Positions 33,686 through 42,114 are shown, counted from the first letter of the stretch. The stretch: 64,000 nt of DNA from JAZBPO01 sp963691775 (GCA_963691775.1 OY829369.1:2170001-2234000), one strand, 5' to 3'. The notes: generated by a model not told the origin, from the letters alone. Translations and numbers: made by a program.

Positions 33686-33869
33686 GGACTAGGTTCTAGC
33701 GCCAGATGTCGATCGGTCTGTGCGAGCCTTCCGATCGTGACGTAGGCTCAGGAACTACCCTGTAGGGCGAATCGGGTGTGCGCCTTGGTTGGACGCCATA
33801 AGGCGCACCACATGGCGAGGGTGGTGGCCGAAGGCTCGAGTGGACAGCCCCGTTATCTGTCCTATCCCC
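33686..33869 (+). mobile_element. IS91-like 3' terminus, copy E
   Basis: No transposase codons remain: the match begins at GGACTAGGTTCTAG, within the non-coding terminus, and runs to CTATCCCC at 33869. The terminal hairpin arm is GGACAG as in B. Right of it, base composition drops sharply. Confidence 0.9.
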
Positions 33870-33964
33870 AGCGCCCCATAGCTTCTATTCAGACAGTACA
33901 TAGAATGGAAGTGAATTCTGAGACCAAAACCATTGAGGTATATGCCTTAGCGGACAATGAATAA
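33870..33964 (+). pseudogene. C-terminal fragment of an AT-rich gene
   Basis: Directly after copy E a frame reads IASIQTVHRMEVNSETKTIE and VYALADNE before TAA at 33962. It has no start of its own and is cut by the IS91 end. It marks the beginning of AT-rich DNA that differs strongly from the chromosome; the parent gene is not recognised. Confidence 0.45.
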
Positions 33965-34057
33965 ATTGTATAATGCTCAAAGATAGACTGCCTTGACTGA
34001 TACAGACATGCATGATTTGCCGTGTTTCAAACGATAGGCGCTGCCTTAAAAGGGGAT

Positions 34058-34102
34058 GATAATAAAATCCCGACCGTTAATCACTTTCGGGGTTTATTTA
34101 TA
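34058..34102 (+). terminator. Rho-independent-type hairpin in the AT-rich block
   Basis: ATAAAATCCCGA and TCGGGGTTTATTTAT face each other across about 14 bases, giving an A-tract, stem and T-tract on both strands. It lies between the gene fragment at 33870 and the small membrane gene at 34309, so it could end transcription from either side. Confidence 0.5.
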
Positions 34103-34308
34103 ATAATCCGGTAAATCCATTTTGAATGGGTAATGGGCAGAATCTTTGATTCTTTGGCTTTGTAGGGATAGGATTGAAGAGTAATGAATGAATAGATAAT
34201 TAAAGCAGCGGTATAGCTATCATGATTTTTCCTAATTTTTGTTAGTTTTATTAAGCGGCAAACTCAAGCCTTGAGTTGGTGCATGACGCCAAGAATAAAG
34301 AGATAGAA

Positions 34309-34584
34309 ATGAAAGAAGCGAATTATTCAAACATGACAGAAGAAGAACTTTTGATGGAAAAAAGGAAATTGAAAAAGAGAAAAATTTCCTACGCCTTCAT
34401 CATAGGCCTCTTAGCAGGGATAGTAGGTGTGGGTATTGTGTCCTGGAGTTTGAGTTCAGGAAAGAACTTCATCGCCTTTCTATTGCCGATGCTCTTTCCA
34501 ATCTATTTTATATACCTGATCATTCAAAGGTCAAAGCAAGACAAAGAGTTAGAAAGAGTTTTAAAAGAACGAAATATTGAGTGA
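34309..34584 (+). CDS. Small two-helix membrane protein of Bacteroidota-like type
   Basis: 91 residues from ATG 34309: a charged start NMTEEELLMEKRKLKKRKIS, then helix FIIGLLAGIVGVGIVSW, a second helix FIAFLLPMLFPIYFIYLII and a Lys/Glu-rich tail ending VLKERNIE. This layout (Thr-Glu-Glu-Glu-Leu start, two helices, LKERN end) is familiar from small proteins of Bacteroidota, and the roughly 40 percent GC agrees with such a donor. Function unknown. The block lies between IS91 copies E and F. Confidence 0.55.
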   Translation: MKEANYSNMTEEELLMEKRKLKKRKISYAFIIGLLAGIVGVGIVSWSLSSGKNFIAFLLPMLFPIYFIYLIIQRSKQDKELERVLKERNIE

Positions 34585-34745
34585 AGGCATCTGTTTCTAC
34601 TCAATTAGCACAGGTGTCGTCAAGTCTATCATCGGCTTTGCTTACCTAATGAGGTAATGCTGCTGTCTAGTTTTATGGGGCAGCAGGCAATCTTATGCCT
34701 GCGAAAGGCATCTATCAATTTGTAATATGGAACAAATTTTTGAGC

Positions 34746-35087
34746 ATGAACCCTCGCCCATACGCTATTTTTTTACTGAGCTTCCATTTCAGTTTTACAG
34801 TATATGCTCAGTCCATTCCAAGAACTGATAGTTCTGCGATATCCACTTAGGATTTAGATCGGCAGATTCAAGGGTTAAAAGAGGCAGCCCGCGTACACGG
34901 AATTCCAGTGTCTATTTTACTAGTGATCGCATGTTATTCCAAAAGGCTTATGGTTTCAGGAACCTGAAAGATAAGCTGCCTTTTCAAACCTCAAATAACT
35001 TCTATGCCGCTTCTCTGAGCAAACCGCTGCTTGGGTATATTGTCATGAAATTAGTAGAGGAAGGGATGATAAACTTGGAAGAGCCTC
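34746..35087 (+). pseudogene. Beta-lactamase-superfamily serine hydrolase, N-terminal remnant
   Basis: From ATG 34746 a signal peptide reads MNPRPYAIFLLSFHFSFTVY, then IPRTDSSAIST and a TAG, then LDRQIQGLKEAARVHGIPVS, and after a frame change LFQKAYGFRNLKDKLPFQTS followed by FYAASLSKPLLGYIVMKLVE. SLSK is the Ser-x-x-Lys motif of the penicillin-binding/beta-lactamase fold (serine hydrolases). The gene has a stop, a frameshift or deletion, and is cut at 35087 by IS91 copy F, so it is dead. AT-rich, Bacteroidota-like. Confidence 0.65.
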
Positions 35088-35466
35088 GTGTGCCCGCACT
35101 GCGGCGGGCGGCTGCGGGTGATCGCCGATGTGACGGACCCGGATGTCATCGACCAGATCCTGGAGCACGTCCGGCGGGAAGGATTGCCGCGAGCGCCTCC
35201 GATGCGCCGCGCCCTCCCCTGAAGCACCAGAACCTCTCGCAGCATCCTCCGTCCAATGGGCGGGCCAGTCCCGCTCGGCTCCGGACTAGGTCTTAGCGCC
35301 AGATGTCGATCGGTCTGTGCGAGCCTTCCGATCGTTACGTAGGCTCAGGAACTACCCTGTAGGGCGAATCGGGTGTGCGCCTTGGTCGGACGCCATAAGG
35401 CGCACCACATGTCGAGGGTGGTGGCCGAAGGCTCGAGCGAGCAGCCCCGTTATCTGTCCTATCCCC
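35088..35466 (+). mobile_element. IS91-like 3' terminus, copy F
   Basis: Starts inside the transposase zinc-ribbon codons (GTGTGCCCGCACTGCGG) and ends CTATCCCC at 35466. The hairpin arm is GAGCAG, a third variant, and the body shares GATCGTTACGTAGG with copy A. The hydrolase remnant is joined in frame to the transposase tail, an accidental chimera. Confidence 0.9.
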
Positions 35467-35573
35467 TGTGGTGAGTAGGCGAGCTCGATCGAGAACATTT
35501 CTTGATACGAGCGCTGTTGCGTTGGATTTGGCGGTGAATTAATAAGCACCCAAATCAAGCGCACAAGTACACA

Positions 35574-35616
35574 AGCCCCAGATTGGTCCCTATATATAGC
35601 CGGTCTGGGGTTTTTA
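35574..35616 (+). terminator. Strong rho-independent terminator upstream of the HD gene
   Basis: AGCCCCAGA (35575-) pairs with TCTGGGG (35604-35610) across a ~21-base loop and is followed by TTTTTA. It must have ended a gene that lay to the left and was replaced by IS91 copy F; no such gene remains in the 107 bases between. Confidence 0.7.
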
Positions 35617-35723
35617 GTTTCCAACTAATAACAAACTAATCACCGCCTACATTCATCAGCGATTGATTGAAACGCCTCCTTACGTTAATTTTGGCATTTC
35701 CACAAAGGGTAGAAGGAGTCAGG

Positions 35724-36323
35724 ATGGATATAGATGCACTCGCCTCGTTTCTAATGGAGCTCGATAAACTAAAGTTGGTTGAGCGTCGATCGTACATTGC
35801 CGGTGGTGTTCGTCGTGAAAACTCAGGCGAGCATAGCTGGCATGCAGCGTTGGGTACATGGTTAATTCATGCCTGTGCTCAGGAGCAGGGAGTGTCACTC
35901 AATCTTACGAAACTTCTTAAGATGGCGTTGATTCATGATATCTGTGAAATTCACGCAGGGGATACACCCGTGTATCAAGAGAACCAAGACGATAAGTTTG
36001 ATAATGAGTATGCAAGTCTCAAAAAGGTATGTGATCTATTACCTGAATCCTTATCTGATCTCCGTGATGAGATTGAGTCACTCTGGCTTGAATACGAAGA
36101 GCTATCTACTCCGGAAGCACGTTGGATGAAGGTGAGCGATAGAGTAATTCCCTTTATTCATAATATGGCTGGTGAAGGTAAAACCTGGCGTGAACAGGGG
36201 GTAAAGCGCTCTCAGGTGCTCGGTGTTCAGAAAACGACTAAAGAAGTATGCCCTCAAATATATTCATGGATTGAGGAAAGAGTTGATGAGGCGATAGGTA
36301 AGGGCTGGATTCTTGAGGAGTAA
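35724..36323 (+). CDS. HD-domain phosphohydrolase (YfbR/HDDC2-like 5'-nucleotidase)
   Basis: 199 residues. Metal ligands of the HD fold: GVRRENSGEHSWHAALGTWL (His), KMALIHDICEIHAGDTPVYQ (His-Asp) and RWMKVSDRVIPFIHNM (Asp). The family hydrolyses 5'-deoxynucleotides or similar phosphates in the cytosol. ATG 35724 has AGAAGGAG upstream. GC content is about 45 percent, far below the core, so the gene came with its own block between copies F and G. It is convergent with a kinase fragment. Confidence 0.82.
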   Translation: MDIDALASFLMELDKLKLVERRSYIAGGVRRENSGEHSWHAALGTWLIHACAQEQGVSLNLTKLLKMALIHDICEIHAGDTPVYQENQDDKFDNEYASLKKVCDLLPESLSDLRDEIESLWLEYEELSTPEARWMKVSDRVIPFIHNMAGEGKTWREQGVKRSQVLGVQKTTKEVCPQIYSWIEERVDEAIGKGWILEE

Positions 36324-36325
36324 CA

Positions 36326-36574
36326 CTAGCGAGGTATGACGAAGGAGAAGGCAGACCCTTTTCCTGGTGTGGAGTCAATTTTGACATATCCACCATGGAG
36401 GTGTGCAATATGTTTTACAATTGCTAAGCCTAATCCGGTTCCGCCTGCTGTTCTTGCGCGCCCATTATCAATTCTATAAAAACATTCAAAATACGTTTTT
36501 GTTCTTCTTTTGGGATGCCAGGGCCGTCATCGTGAACTGATATGGTGTACTCACTATCAGAGGTTTTTGCGAAA
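36326..36574 (-). pseudogene. Sensor histidine kinase, C-terminal ATPase fragment
   Basis: The reverse strand encodes VHDDGPGIPKEEQKRI, then after a one-base loss CFYRIDNGRARTAGGTGLGL, AIVKHIAHLHGGYVKI and GKGSAFSFVIPR before the stop at 36326. These are the G1 (DDGPGIP) and G2 (GGTGLGLAIVKH) boxes of a PhoR-type kinase. The upstream part is removed by IS91 copy G and the frame is broken, so it is a dead remnant. Confidence 0.75.
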
Positions 36575-37735
36575 ACTCAGCTTCCCGTACCCGCTCAGGT
36601 TCCTGTTTGCATCCAAGCCCGAGGCGCTCTCGCGCTGTCTCGCGGTGGTTCTCCGCGCCATCGAGACCGATCTGATCCGGCGAGCCGACCTGACGCGCGC
36701 CTGCGGTGCCCGGACGGGCGCGGTGACCGTGGTACAGCGCTTCGGAAGCGCGCTCAACCTCAACGTGCACTTGCATATGCTGATCCCGGACGGCGTCTAT
36801 ACCTTCGATCAGGGTATGCCCTGTTTTCACGAGGTTGGTCCCCCGCCAGCCGAGTCTCTGCAGCGACTGACCGCGCAGATCGTCCGGCGGGTCTACCGCC
36901 GACTCGTCGCGGACGGCTGGCTGAAGACGAGTTACAGCCCTGGCTGGACCTCGAGGAGACGGACGCACTGGATGCGCTGCGCGCTGCCTCCATCCGCTAC
37001 CGCGTCGCGCTCGGGCCGGGCACGGGTCGCCGCACGACAACCCTCGTGGACCCGTCGCTGACGCGGCCGGAAACGGTGAAGCCCTTCACCGTGAATCAGC
37101 AAGGCTACTCGCTGAATGCTGCGGTCGCCTGTCCGGCGGACCGCAGAGATCGGCTCGAACGGCTATGCCGCTACGTGACCCGCCCGGCCATCGCGCTCGA
37201 GCGGCTCTCTCTGAACCGGCGCGGCGAGGTGCTGCTTGCCCTCAAGCGCCCCTTTCGGGACGGCACCACACACCTGAGGTTCACGCCGGAAGACTTCATG
37301 GCGCGGCTCGCTGCGCTGGTGCCGCGGCCCCGCGCGAACCTGACTCGGTATCACGGCGTGTTCGCACCGGCGCATCCCTGGCGCAGCTCGGTCACGGGCA
37401 CCAGGCGCGAATCAGCGATACCTGGATCCGACCGAGGCATCGCAACGTGCACCGGCCGCACCGCGCGTCATTGCCGCCATGAGCACTACCACGGCGGTGC
37501 GGTGGCAAACGACGATCAGCAGGCTGAATTCGCTCGACCGCCGAAGGCGCCGCTGACCTGGGCGGAGCGGCTGCGACGCGTGTTCGGGATCGAGATCACT
37601 GTGTGCCCGCACTGCGGCGGGCAGCTGCGGGTGATCGCCGATGTGATGGACCCGGATGTCATCGACCAGATCCTGGAGCACGTCCGGCGGGAAGGATTGC
37701 CGCGAGCGCCTCCGATGCGCCGCGCCCTCCCCTGA
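36575..37735 (+). pseudogene. IS91-family transposase, 5'-truncated and frameshifted
   Basis: Retains the HUH motif VHLHMLIPDG, the tyrosine block NLTRYHGVFAPAHPWR and the CPHCGG ribbon, but lacks the first ~120 residues, including the N-terminal zinc cluster. Compared with the intact gene, four bases (GGTT) are missing near 36922, after the DGWL codons, shifting the frame. It cannot give an active enzyme. Confidence 0.88.
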
Positions 37736-37979
37736 AGCACCAGAACCTCTCGCAGCATCCTCCGTCCAATGGGCGGGCCAGTCCCGCTCGGCTCCGGACA
37801 AGGTTCTAGCGCCAGATGTCGATCGGTCTGTGCGAGCCTTCCGATCGTGACGTAGGCTCAGGAACTACCCTGCAGGGCGAATCGGGTGTGCGCCTTGGTT
37901 GGACGCCATAAGGCGCACCACATGGCGAGGGTGGTGGCCGAGGGCTCGAGTGAACAGTCCTGTTATCTGTCCTATCCCC
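36575..37979 (+). mobile_element. IS91-like element, copy G (5'-truncated)
   Basis: Matches the intact element from 19726 to the end: most of the transposase and the full terminus. The left edge (ACTCAGCTTCCC) abuts the kinase remnant. The end is CTATCCCC at 37979, with hairpin GAACAG-TCCTGTTAT-CTGTCC. Confidence 0.92.
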
Positions 37980-38063
37980 GCCTCAGACTGTCTCTCGCTC
38001 AGCCGTTTGCAAACGCCGCGGCTACCGCCAGCGTGAACCGGCGGCGCCGCGGGCTCGAGGATA

Positions 38064-38294
38064 CTACTGACTGGTCCCGATACCCTTTGTAGCGGAAGCC
38101 TCTTTGGTCGAAGTATCGCTTTGGCGAACACGTGGGTAGATGTCGAGCGCTAAAGTGGCCGACAACATTCCTACCAGCGTTGCCTGCAACGACGGGTCGG
38201 TAGAGCCAAAGACTCTCAACGTAGCAGCGACGATAACGACCGATGCGAGCATCGCTCCGAAAACTGCAATGAGCCTGGCTACTCGATCACTCAT
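38064..38294 (-). CDS. Small membrane protein paired with a glycine-rich peptide (candidate immunity protein)
   Basis: 76 residues: MSDRVARLIAVFGAMLASVV then IVAATLRVFG (helix 1), LQATLVGMLSATLALDIYP (helix 2) and a polar tail. GTGGAG at eight bases upstream is a good ribosome site. It starts 20 bases after the stop of the glycine-rich peptide frame on the same strand, the same order as in the 21387-22059 pair, although the sequences are unrelated. Immunity is inferred from position only. Confidence 0.5.
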   Translation of the reverse strand: MSDRVARLIAVFGAMLASVVIVAATLRVFGSTDPSLQATLVGMLSATLALDIYPRVRQSDTSTKEASATKGIGTSQ

Positions 38295-38314
38295 TCAAGG
38301 GACTCCACTGCTGC

Positions 38315-38460
38315 TTAGCTATCGATCAGCGCGTCCACCGCGCCAGTAGCGGCGGCCGCCGGAATTGCGGAAGCAGGATGACCGAAACTTGCGCCAACGA
38401 CGAAGCCGCCAGCGGCGGCACCCGCAAAACCACCCAGATCCATGTCTCCAGTAAAGGCAC
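38315..38460 (-). pseudogene. Glycine/alanine-rich bacteriocin-like peptide, N-terminus lost
   Basis: The reverse-strand frame ends GAFTGDMDLGGFAGAAAGGF, VVGASFGHPASAIPAAAATG, AVDALIDS. The Gly/Ala zipper composition resembles the core of the double-glycine peptide at 21387, but no leader is present: immediately upstream (38461) is a sequence resembling the IS91 3' end on the same strand as this gene, so the leader was probably cut off by that insertion. The open frame continues artificially to 38572. Confidence 0.45.
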
Positions 38461-38497
38461 CCGAGAATAGGAACGATAACGGGGTTGTTTCAAGGTT
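38461..38497 (-). repeat. Diverged IS91-type terminus in opposite orientation
   Basis: On the reverse strand GAAAC-AACCCCGTTATC-GTTCC is followed by TATTCTCGG. The loop CCCCGTTATC and the tail CCTAT match the twelve forward termini (loop CCCCGTTATC, tail CCTATCCCC), while stem arms are changed but still pair (GAAAC/GTTCC). So a second, related element once inserted here in the other direction. Confidence 0.5.
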
Positions 38498-38562
38498 CTT
38501 GCGACAACGGCTCGCGCAGTGCGCTGCCCTTTTTGACCGATCGCTGATGAGCGCGCCCGTTT

Positions 38563-38628
38563 CGCACCACATGGCGAGGGCGGTGGCCGAGGGCTCGAGT
38601 GAACAGCCCCGTTATCTGTCCTATCCCC
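38563..38628 (+). mobile_element. IS91-like 3' terminus, copy H (shortest)
   Basis: Only the last 66 bases, from CGCACCACATGGCG to CTATCCCC. It retains the terminal hairpin GAACAG-CCCCGTTAT-CTGTCC but has lost the upstream GTGCGCCTT stem arm. It shows the minimum that still marks a cassette boundary. Confidence 0.88.
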
Positions 38629-38629
38629 A

Positions 38630-39055
38630 GACCTGACGCTCTTCACAAACGGTGTGCTGCTCTATGAAGGAGACACGGACATCCATGTGCAAATTCCTCC
38701 TGAGGAGATGAGCCTCACGTTGAACTTCATCGTACTGAAACCACACGTCGGGCAGTACGTCTTCGACATCGATGACAGTACCGTCATGCACCAGATTGGC
38801 GGCCCCGAGAACATGATTGGCAAGTTGGTTTCCGTCGCGTGCAGCATCGGTGACGAAACGCTTGTCGAGATGCTCAAAGAGCTTGTGTGCAAAGTTGAAT
38901 CGGACAACATCAGGATCTATGCGTGCACCGCCATGCTTCGATACGGCTTGCTCACCAGCGACGAAGCGAAAGCGCTATTGGCGCGCAAAGGTCGTAAACT
39001 CAGCGCTATCGAACGTTTCGATCGTCTGGCACCCCAAGTAGAGTTCGATGTCTAG
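38630..39055 (+). CDS. Hypothetical protein, 5'-truncated by copy H
   Basis: The frame is open from the junction: DLTLFTNGVLLYEGDTDIHV, IPPEEMSLTLNFIVLKPHVG, a middle rich in Asp, and DNIRIYACTAMLRYGLLTSD with a basic end. A GTG at 38654 with GGTGTG context could start it, but the reading frame extends to the break, so the true start is probably lost. It overlaps the next gene by 8 bases, so the two form a unit. No family recognised. Confidence 0.5.
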   Translation, partial: DLTLFTNGVLLYEGDTDIHVQIPPEEMSLTLNFIVLKPHVGQYVFDIDDSTVMHQIGGPENMIGKLVSVACSIGDETLVEMLKELVCKVESDNIRIYACTAMLRYGLLTSDEAKALLARKGRKLSAIERFDRLAPQVEFDV

Positions 39056-40028
39056 AGAGTCCACTCTCGCCAAGTTCGCCTATCTCGCTCTGACGCTTAC
39101 GGCGCTGCACCTCGTCAGCGTTGCCGCATCTGATCAGTACTCTCCGCCGGACTACCAGATACTCTTACCTTTCTGGCTAGGATCGATGGCACTGACCCTG
39201 GTGATCTTTCGCAGCTGGAAACACGTGCTTCAGCTTGTCCTTGCGACGATCGGATTCTCGTTGTCGCTGTACAAGTACACCTACCCCCCCGAGAACCAAT
39301 TGCTAACCGCCAGCCTGATGTTTATAAGGTGGCCGCTCATCATCGCAGTCACAGCCTTTGAGGGATACTTCATCTACCGAATCGCAAAAAGGCTGCGGGC
39401 TCTTGTTGGCGCCGGCGCGACGATTCCGGAAGCGCTGCAGAAGAGCTTCAGTCAGCAACTTGTGGGAGTCGAGATACCTGACTCACTGCAGAAGGCTCTC
39501 GTAGCGGACCTCACCGGCATGTGGACTCTCTGCGTGCTCGTCGGTCTATCAAAGGACTACGACAAAACCGCTCTCGGGAAGACCCAGACGCTAGATCCTG
39601 GCGTCCCTCGTTCCGCGTTTGCCGGTGGGCTCGCGATCATCGTTTTTGGGGTCGCAATCGTCAGCAGCTCAAGCACCCTGATCGCGTCAATTGCTGCAGT
39701 AGTACTTGGCTACCTCTGGGTCCTTTCTTTTGCCCACTGCGAAAGAATTCGTCGGTATGGACTCTCACGGTCAGGCGGCAACATCCGTGTGTCCATGGGC
39801 CTTCTCGGCTACGTGGTGTCTTCTGCCGACTCGGTCAGCATCGAAGAGCGCCCAGCCCAAGTAGATCACGTGCTCGGCTTCGAGAAACCGAACATCTGCT
39901 TGAAGTTCGACACACCCTTGGAGCTGCTAGGACGAGAGGTGAATTCCCTCGGCATCTGCGTGCCCTCACCCACCAAGCTGGCAATCGCCGAGTTCGGGCT
40001 CACGACTCGTACAGGGGCGCTTAGGTAG
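39048..40028 (+). CDS. Hypothetical polytopic membrane protein
   Basis: 326 residues. N-terminal half with about four helices (FAYLALTLTALHLVSVAAS; LLPFWLGSMALTLVIF; VLQLVLATIGFSLSLY; WPLIIAVTAFEGYFIYRIA), a soluble segment (PEALQKSFSQQLVGVEIPDS), two more helices (GLAIIVFGVAIVSSSSTLIA; AAVVLGYLWVLSFAHC) and a soluble end. Translationally coupled to the gene before it. I recognise no family; such a soluble-plus-membrane pair could be a defence or toxin-immunity unit, but nothing in the motifs proves it. Confidence 0.6.
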   Translation: MSRESTLAKFAYLALTLTALHLVSVAASDQYSPPDYQILLPFWLGSMALTLVIFRSWKHVLQLVLATIGFSLSLYKYTYPPENQLLTASLMFIRWPLIIAVTAFEGYFIYRIAKRLRALVGAGATIPEALQKSFSQQLVGVEIPDSLQKALVADLTGMWTLCVLVGLSKDYDKTALGKTQTLDPGVPRSAFAGGLAIIVFGVAIVSSSSTLIASIAAVVLGYLWVLSFAHCERIRRYGLSRSGGNIRVSMGLLGYVVSSADSVSIEERPAQVDHVLGFEKPNICLKFDTPLELLGREVNSLGICVPSPTKLAIAEFGLTTRTGALR

Positions 40029-40200
40029 GTTCTAGAGCGCCGGTCGAACCAGATCTTAAACGCTGGCTTCTTTGCATGCAGACAGATTCGCTCAACTTCC
40101 AAAGACGTGTGGAGACTTCTGCATTCATACCCTCGGTGGAACACTCCGAAGGACTGCAATCGACCTCGAACTTCATGTTATGTGCATTCACCTCAGCCAT
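40021..40200 (-). CDS. Possible small protein downstream of the GNAT-like gene
   Basis: 59 codons, MAEVNAHNMKFEVDCSPSEC then EGMNAEVSTRLWKLSESVCM, ending TAA at 40021. It overlaps the upstream GNAT-like stop by 13 bases and the converging membrane gene by 8. The overlaps and Cys/Ser-rich content leave it doubtful. Confidence 0.3.
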   Translation of the reverse strand: MAEVNAHNMKFEVDCSPSECSTEGMNAEVSTRLWKLSESVCMQRSQRLRSGSTGALEPT

Positions 40201-40898
40201 ATCCTTAACTTTCCCAACCCAACAAATCCGAGTTTCATCAAAGAACCTAGTTCTTCTTCAGATCCGTAGCCGACTATCGAGCGTCCATTTCCTATCTTCA
40301 TCGCCGCATCTATACATTGGACCACGCCATCAGAACTGCCGAAAGCGTTGCTAATGCCGACAACCCCGCTATCTATGTTTGCGATTAATCCGGCGTCGAT
40401 TTCGCTGGCGGTCATGCGATAAAGAAAACGGACATTCTGCTGCACAATTTCAGACCGGAAGATCGTCGCGCCATTTGGCGTTGCTCCCCAAGCAGCGATC
40501 CAGGACTCTAAGCCTTCAGTAGTTGTGACTTCACATACAGACACAGATTCTGGCGCAGCAGCTCTTTCAGAGAGGCCATACCAGTGGGCTTCTATACCAA
40601 CCTTAAATCCAAAGGCGGAGAGATCAAGGTCGGCAAAGCTATCTTTCCATCCACAGTTTTCCGGAAGTTCTTCCGCTATTTCAGCGGCCCTATCAAGGGA
40701 TATTCCTTTTTTAAGGGTAACGACGTTGGGATAAAACGGAGGCATATCTCCTGATGTGGTCCATGCATCTCCGCGCCAAACACTGAGGACCGAATGTGAC
40801 GAAGCAACACGCTCACACCAATCTGCGTTGTTTCTAACGGCTTCTTGAAGGAGTGACTTAGACACAACTGCAGCTGTCGAGATGCACATAACAACCAA
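40188..40898 (-). CDS. GNAT-like hypothetical protein
   Basis: 236 residues. The N-terminal part has WRGDAWTTSGDMPPFYPNVV, similar to the PPFYPN segment of some GNAT-related proteins, and the end VQCIDAAMKIGNGRSIVGYG then LMKLGFVGLGKLRIWL resembles the last strand and helix of the GNAT fold (LGF-x5-LRVWL). The acetyl-CoA loop is not clear. Start could be 40898 or the ATG at 40889. Moderate GC, between IS91 copies H and I; convergent with the membrane pair. Confidence 0.55.
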   Translation of the reverse strand: MVVMCISTAAVVSKSLLQEAVRNNADWCERVASSHSVLSVWRGDAWTTSGDMPPFYPNVVTLKKGISLDRAAEIAEELPENCGWKDSFADLDLSAFGFKVGIEAHWYGLSERAAAPESVSVCEVTTTEGLESWIAAWGATPNGATIFRSEIVQQNVRFLYRMTASEIDAGLIANIDSGVVGISNAFGSSDGVVQCIDAAMKIGNGRSIVGYGSEEELGSLMKLGFVGLGKLRIWLR

Positions 40899-40976
40899 TT
40901 AAGCGGCGAAGACGCCGAGGATCAACATGTGATTCACATTTTGAGCGCAGCAATGCGGCGCTCTGATGCTTCGTCA

Positions 40977-41343
40977 CACTGCGGCGGGCGGCTGCGGGTG
41001 ATCGCCGATGTGACGGACCCGGATGTCATGGACCAGATCTTGGAGCACGTCCGGCGGGAAGGATTGCCGCGAGCACCTCCGTGGCGCGCCCTCGCCTGAG
41101 GCACCAGAACCCCTCGAACTATCCTCCGTCCAATGGGCGGGCCAGTCCCGCTCGGCTCCGGACTAGGTTCTAGCGCCAGATGTCGATCGGTCTGTGCGAG
41201 CCTTCCGATCGTGACGTAGGCTCAGGAACTACCCTGTAGGGCGAATCGGGTGTGCGCCTTGGTTGGACGCCATAAGGCGCACCACATGGCGAGGGTGGTG
41301 GCCGAAGGCTCGAGTGGACAGCCCCGTTATCTGTCCTATCCCC
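40977..41343 (+). mobile_element. IS91-like 3' terminus, copy I
   Basis: Begins inside the zinc-ribbon codons (CACTGCGGCGGG), with private changes such as a missing pair of codons near 41080, and ends CTATCCCC at 41343. The hairpin is GGACAG/CTGTCC as in B. Confidence 0.9.
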
Positions 41344-41490
41344 TGAATAGGTGTGCTTCCCTCTGCAGGGGCATCAAGCAATACGTCAGACAATTGCGGC
41401 ATGGAACGGGGCCATCTTTGAAAAGGAGCCCTAGTGTAACGATGAACGACGTTGCAGTCGAAGAGTGCACCGCACTGAAACAGGAGATAT

Positions 41491-42114
41491 CTAAGCGTTC
41501 AAATAACTTGAGAGCATTTTCTCAAGTTCCTGTGCCATCGCCTTCTGATCAATCGGCGCGCCAGCCTCGTCGACAATCCAGCGGTGAGTAAGCGCATCCG
41601 TGGCATCAACCACGAGAGCTGCTTTTAACTCCGGTGCGGCAACCTTGCCTCGCAACGCGCCAGATACCAGACGCACGATGTCGTCCCTCAGATCTTCGAT
41701 TTTCTGTTTCTGCTCCGGCGACAGAGGGACCTCTGATGAAAGTACGCGGTGCAGCTCTGGGTCGTCTTGATGTAAGCCAACAAACCCTGCCACCAGAAGG
41801 CGCGCGACTTGGCCAGTGTCTGTGGCTTCAGTGACGTACTGCGAGCCGGTCTCAATTAGCCTTCTGCCGCCTTCTAAATGCTGCTCAAGAATGCTACCAA
41901 CGATGGCCTCTTTATTCGGGAAATACTCATACACCGAACCGACCGACACGCCGGCGACTTCTGCAATGGCATTGGTATTCAAAGCACCCCAACCTTGCTT
42001 GGCCAAAATCCGAGTAGCGCCTTCCAAGATTGCATCTACAGTTGCCTTTGATCTGGCCTGACGCGCACGTCTGACGGGCTTCTTCGAGGGTTTTGAGGGT
42101 TTGGTTGCTGGCAT
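41491..42114 (-). CDS. TetR/AcrR family transcriptional regulator
   Basis: 207 residues. A Lys/Arg/Pro-rich leader precedes the TetR helix-turn-helix: AILEGATRILAKQGWGALNT, AIAEVAGVSVGSVYEYFPNK. The C-terminal ligand domain is helical (VARLLVAGFVGLHQDDPELH, ALVVDATDALTHRWIVDE). It diverges from the SRPBCC-like and hydrolase genes at 42192, with 77 bases between starts, so it probably controls them. The ATG at 42114 follows a short AT-rich region containing GAGTAATCACTC-like dyads. Confidence 0.88.
   Translation of the reverse strand: MPATKPSKPSKKPVRRARQARSKATVDAILEGATRILAKQGWGALNTNAIAEVAGVSVGSVYEYFPNKEAIVGSILEQHLEGGRRLIETGSQYVTEATDTGQVARLLVAGFVGLHQDDPELHRVLSSEVPLSPEQKQKIEDLRDDIVRLVSGALRGKVAAPELKAALVVDATDALTHRWIVDEAGAPIDQKAMAQELEKMLSSYLNA

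Noticed and set aside
33776..33964. A protein family from the recurring frame starting MCALVGRHKAHH in each terminus
   Set aside because: It is the same non-coding terminus read in one frame; the continuation after each copy is unrelated, so it is not a gene.
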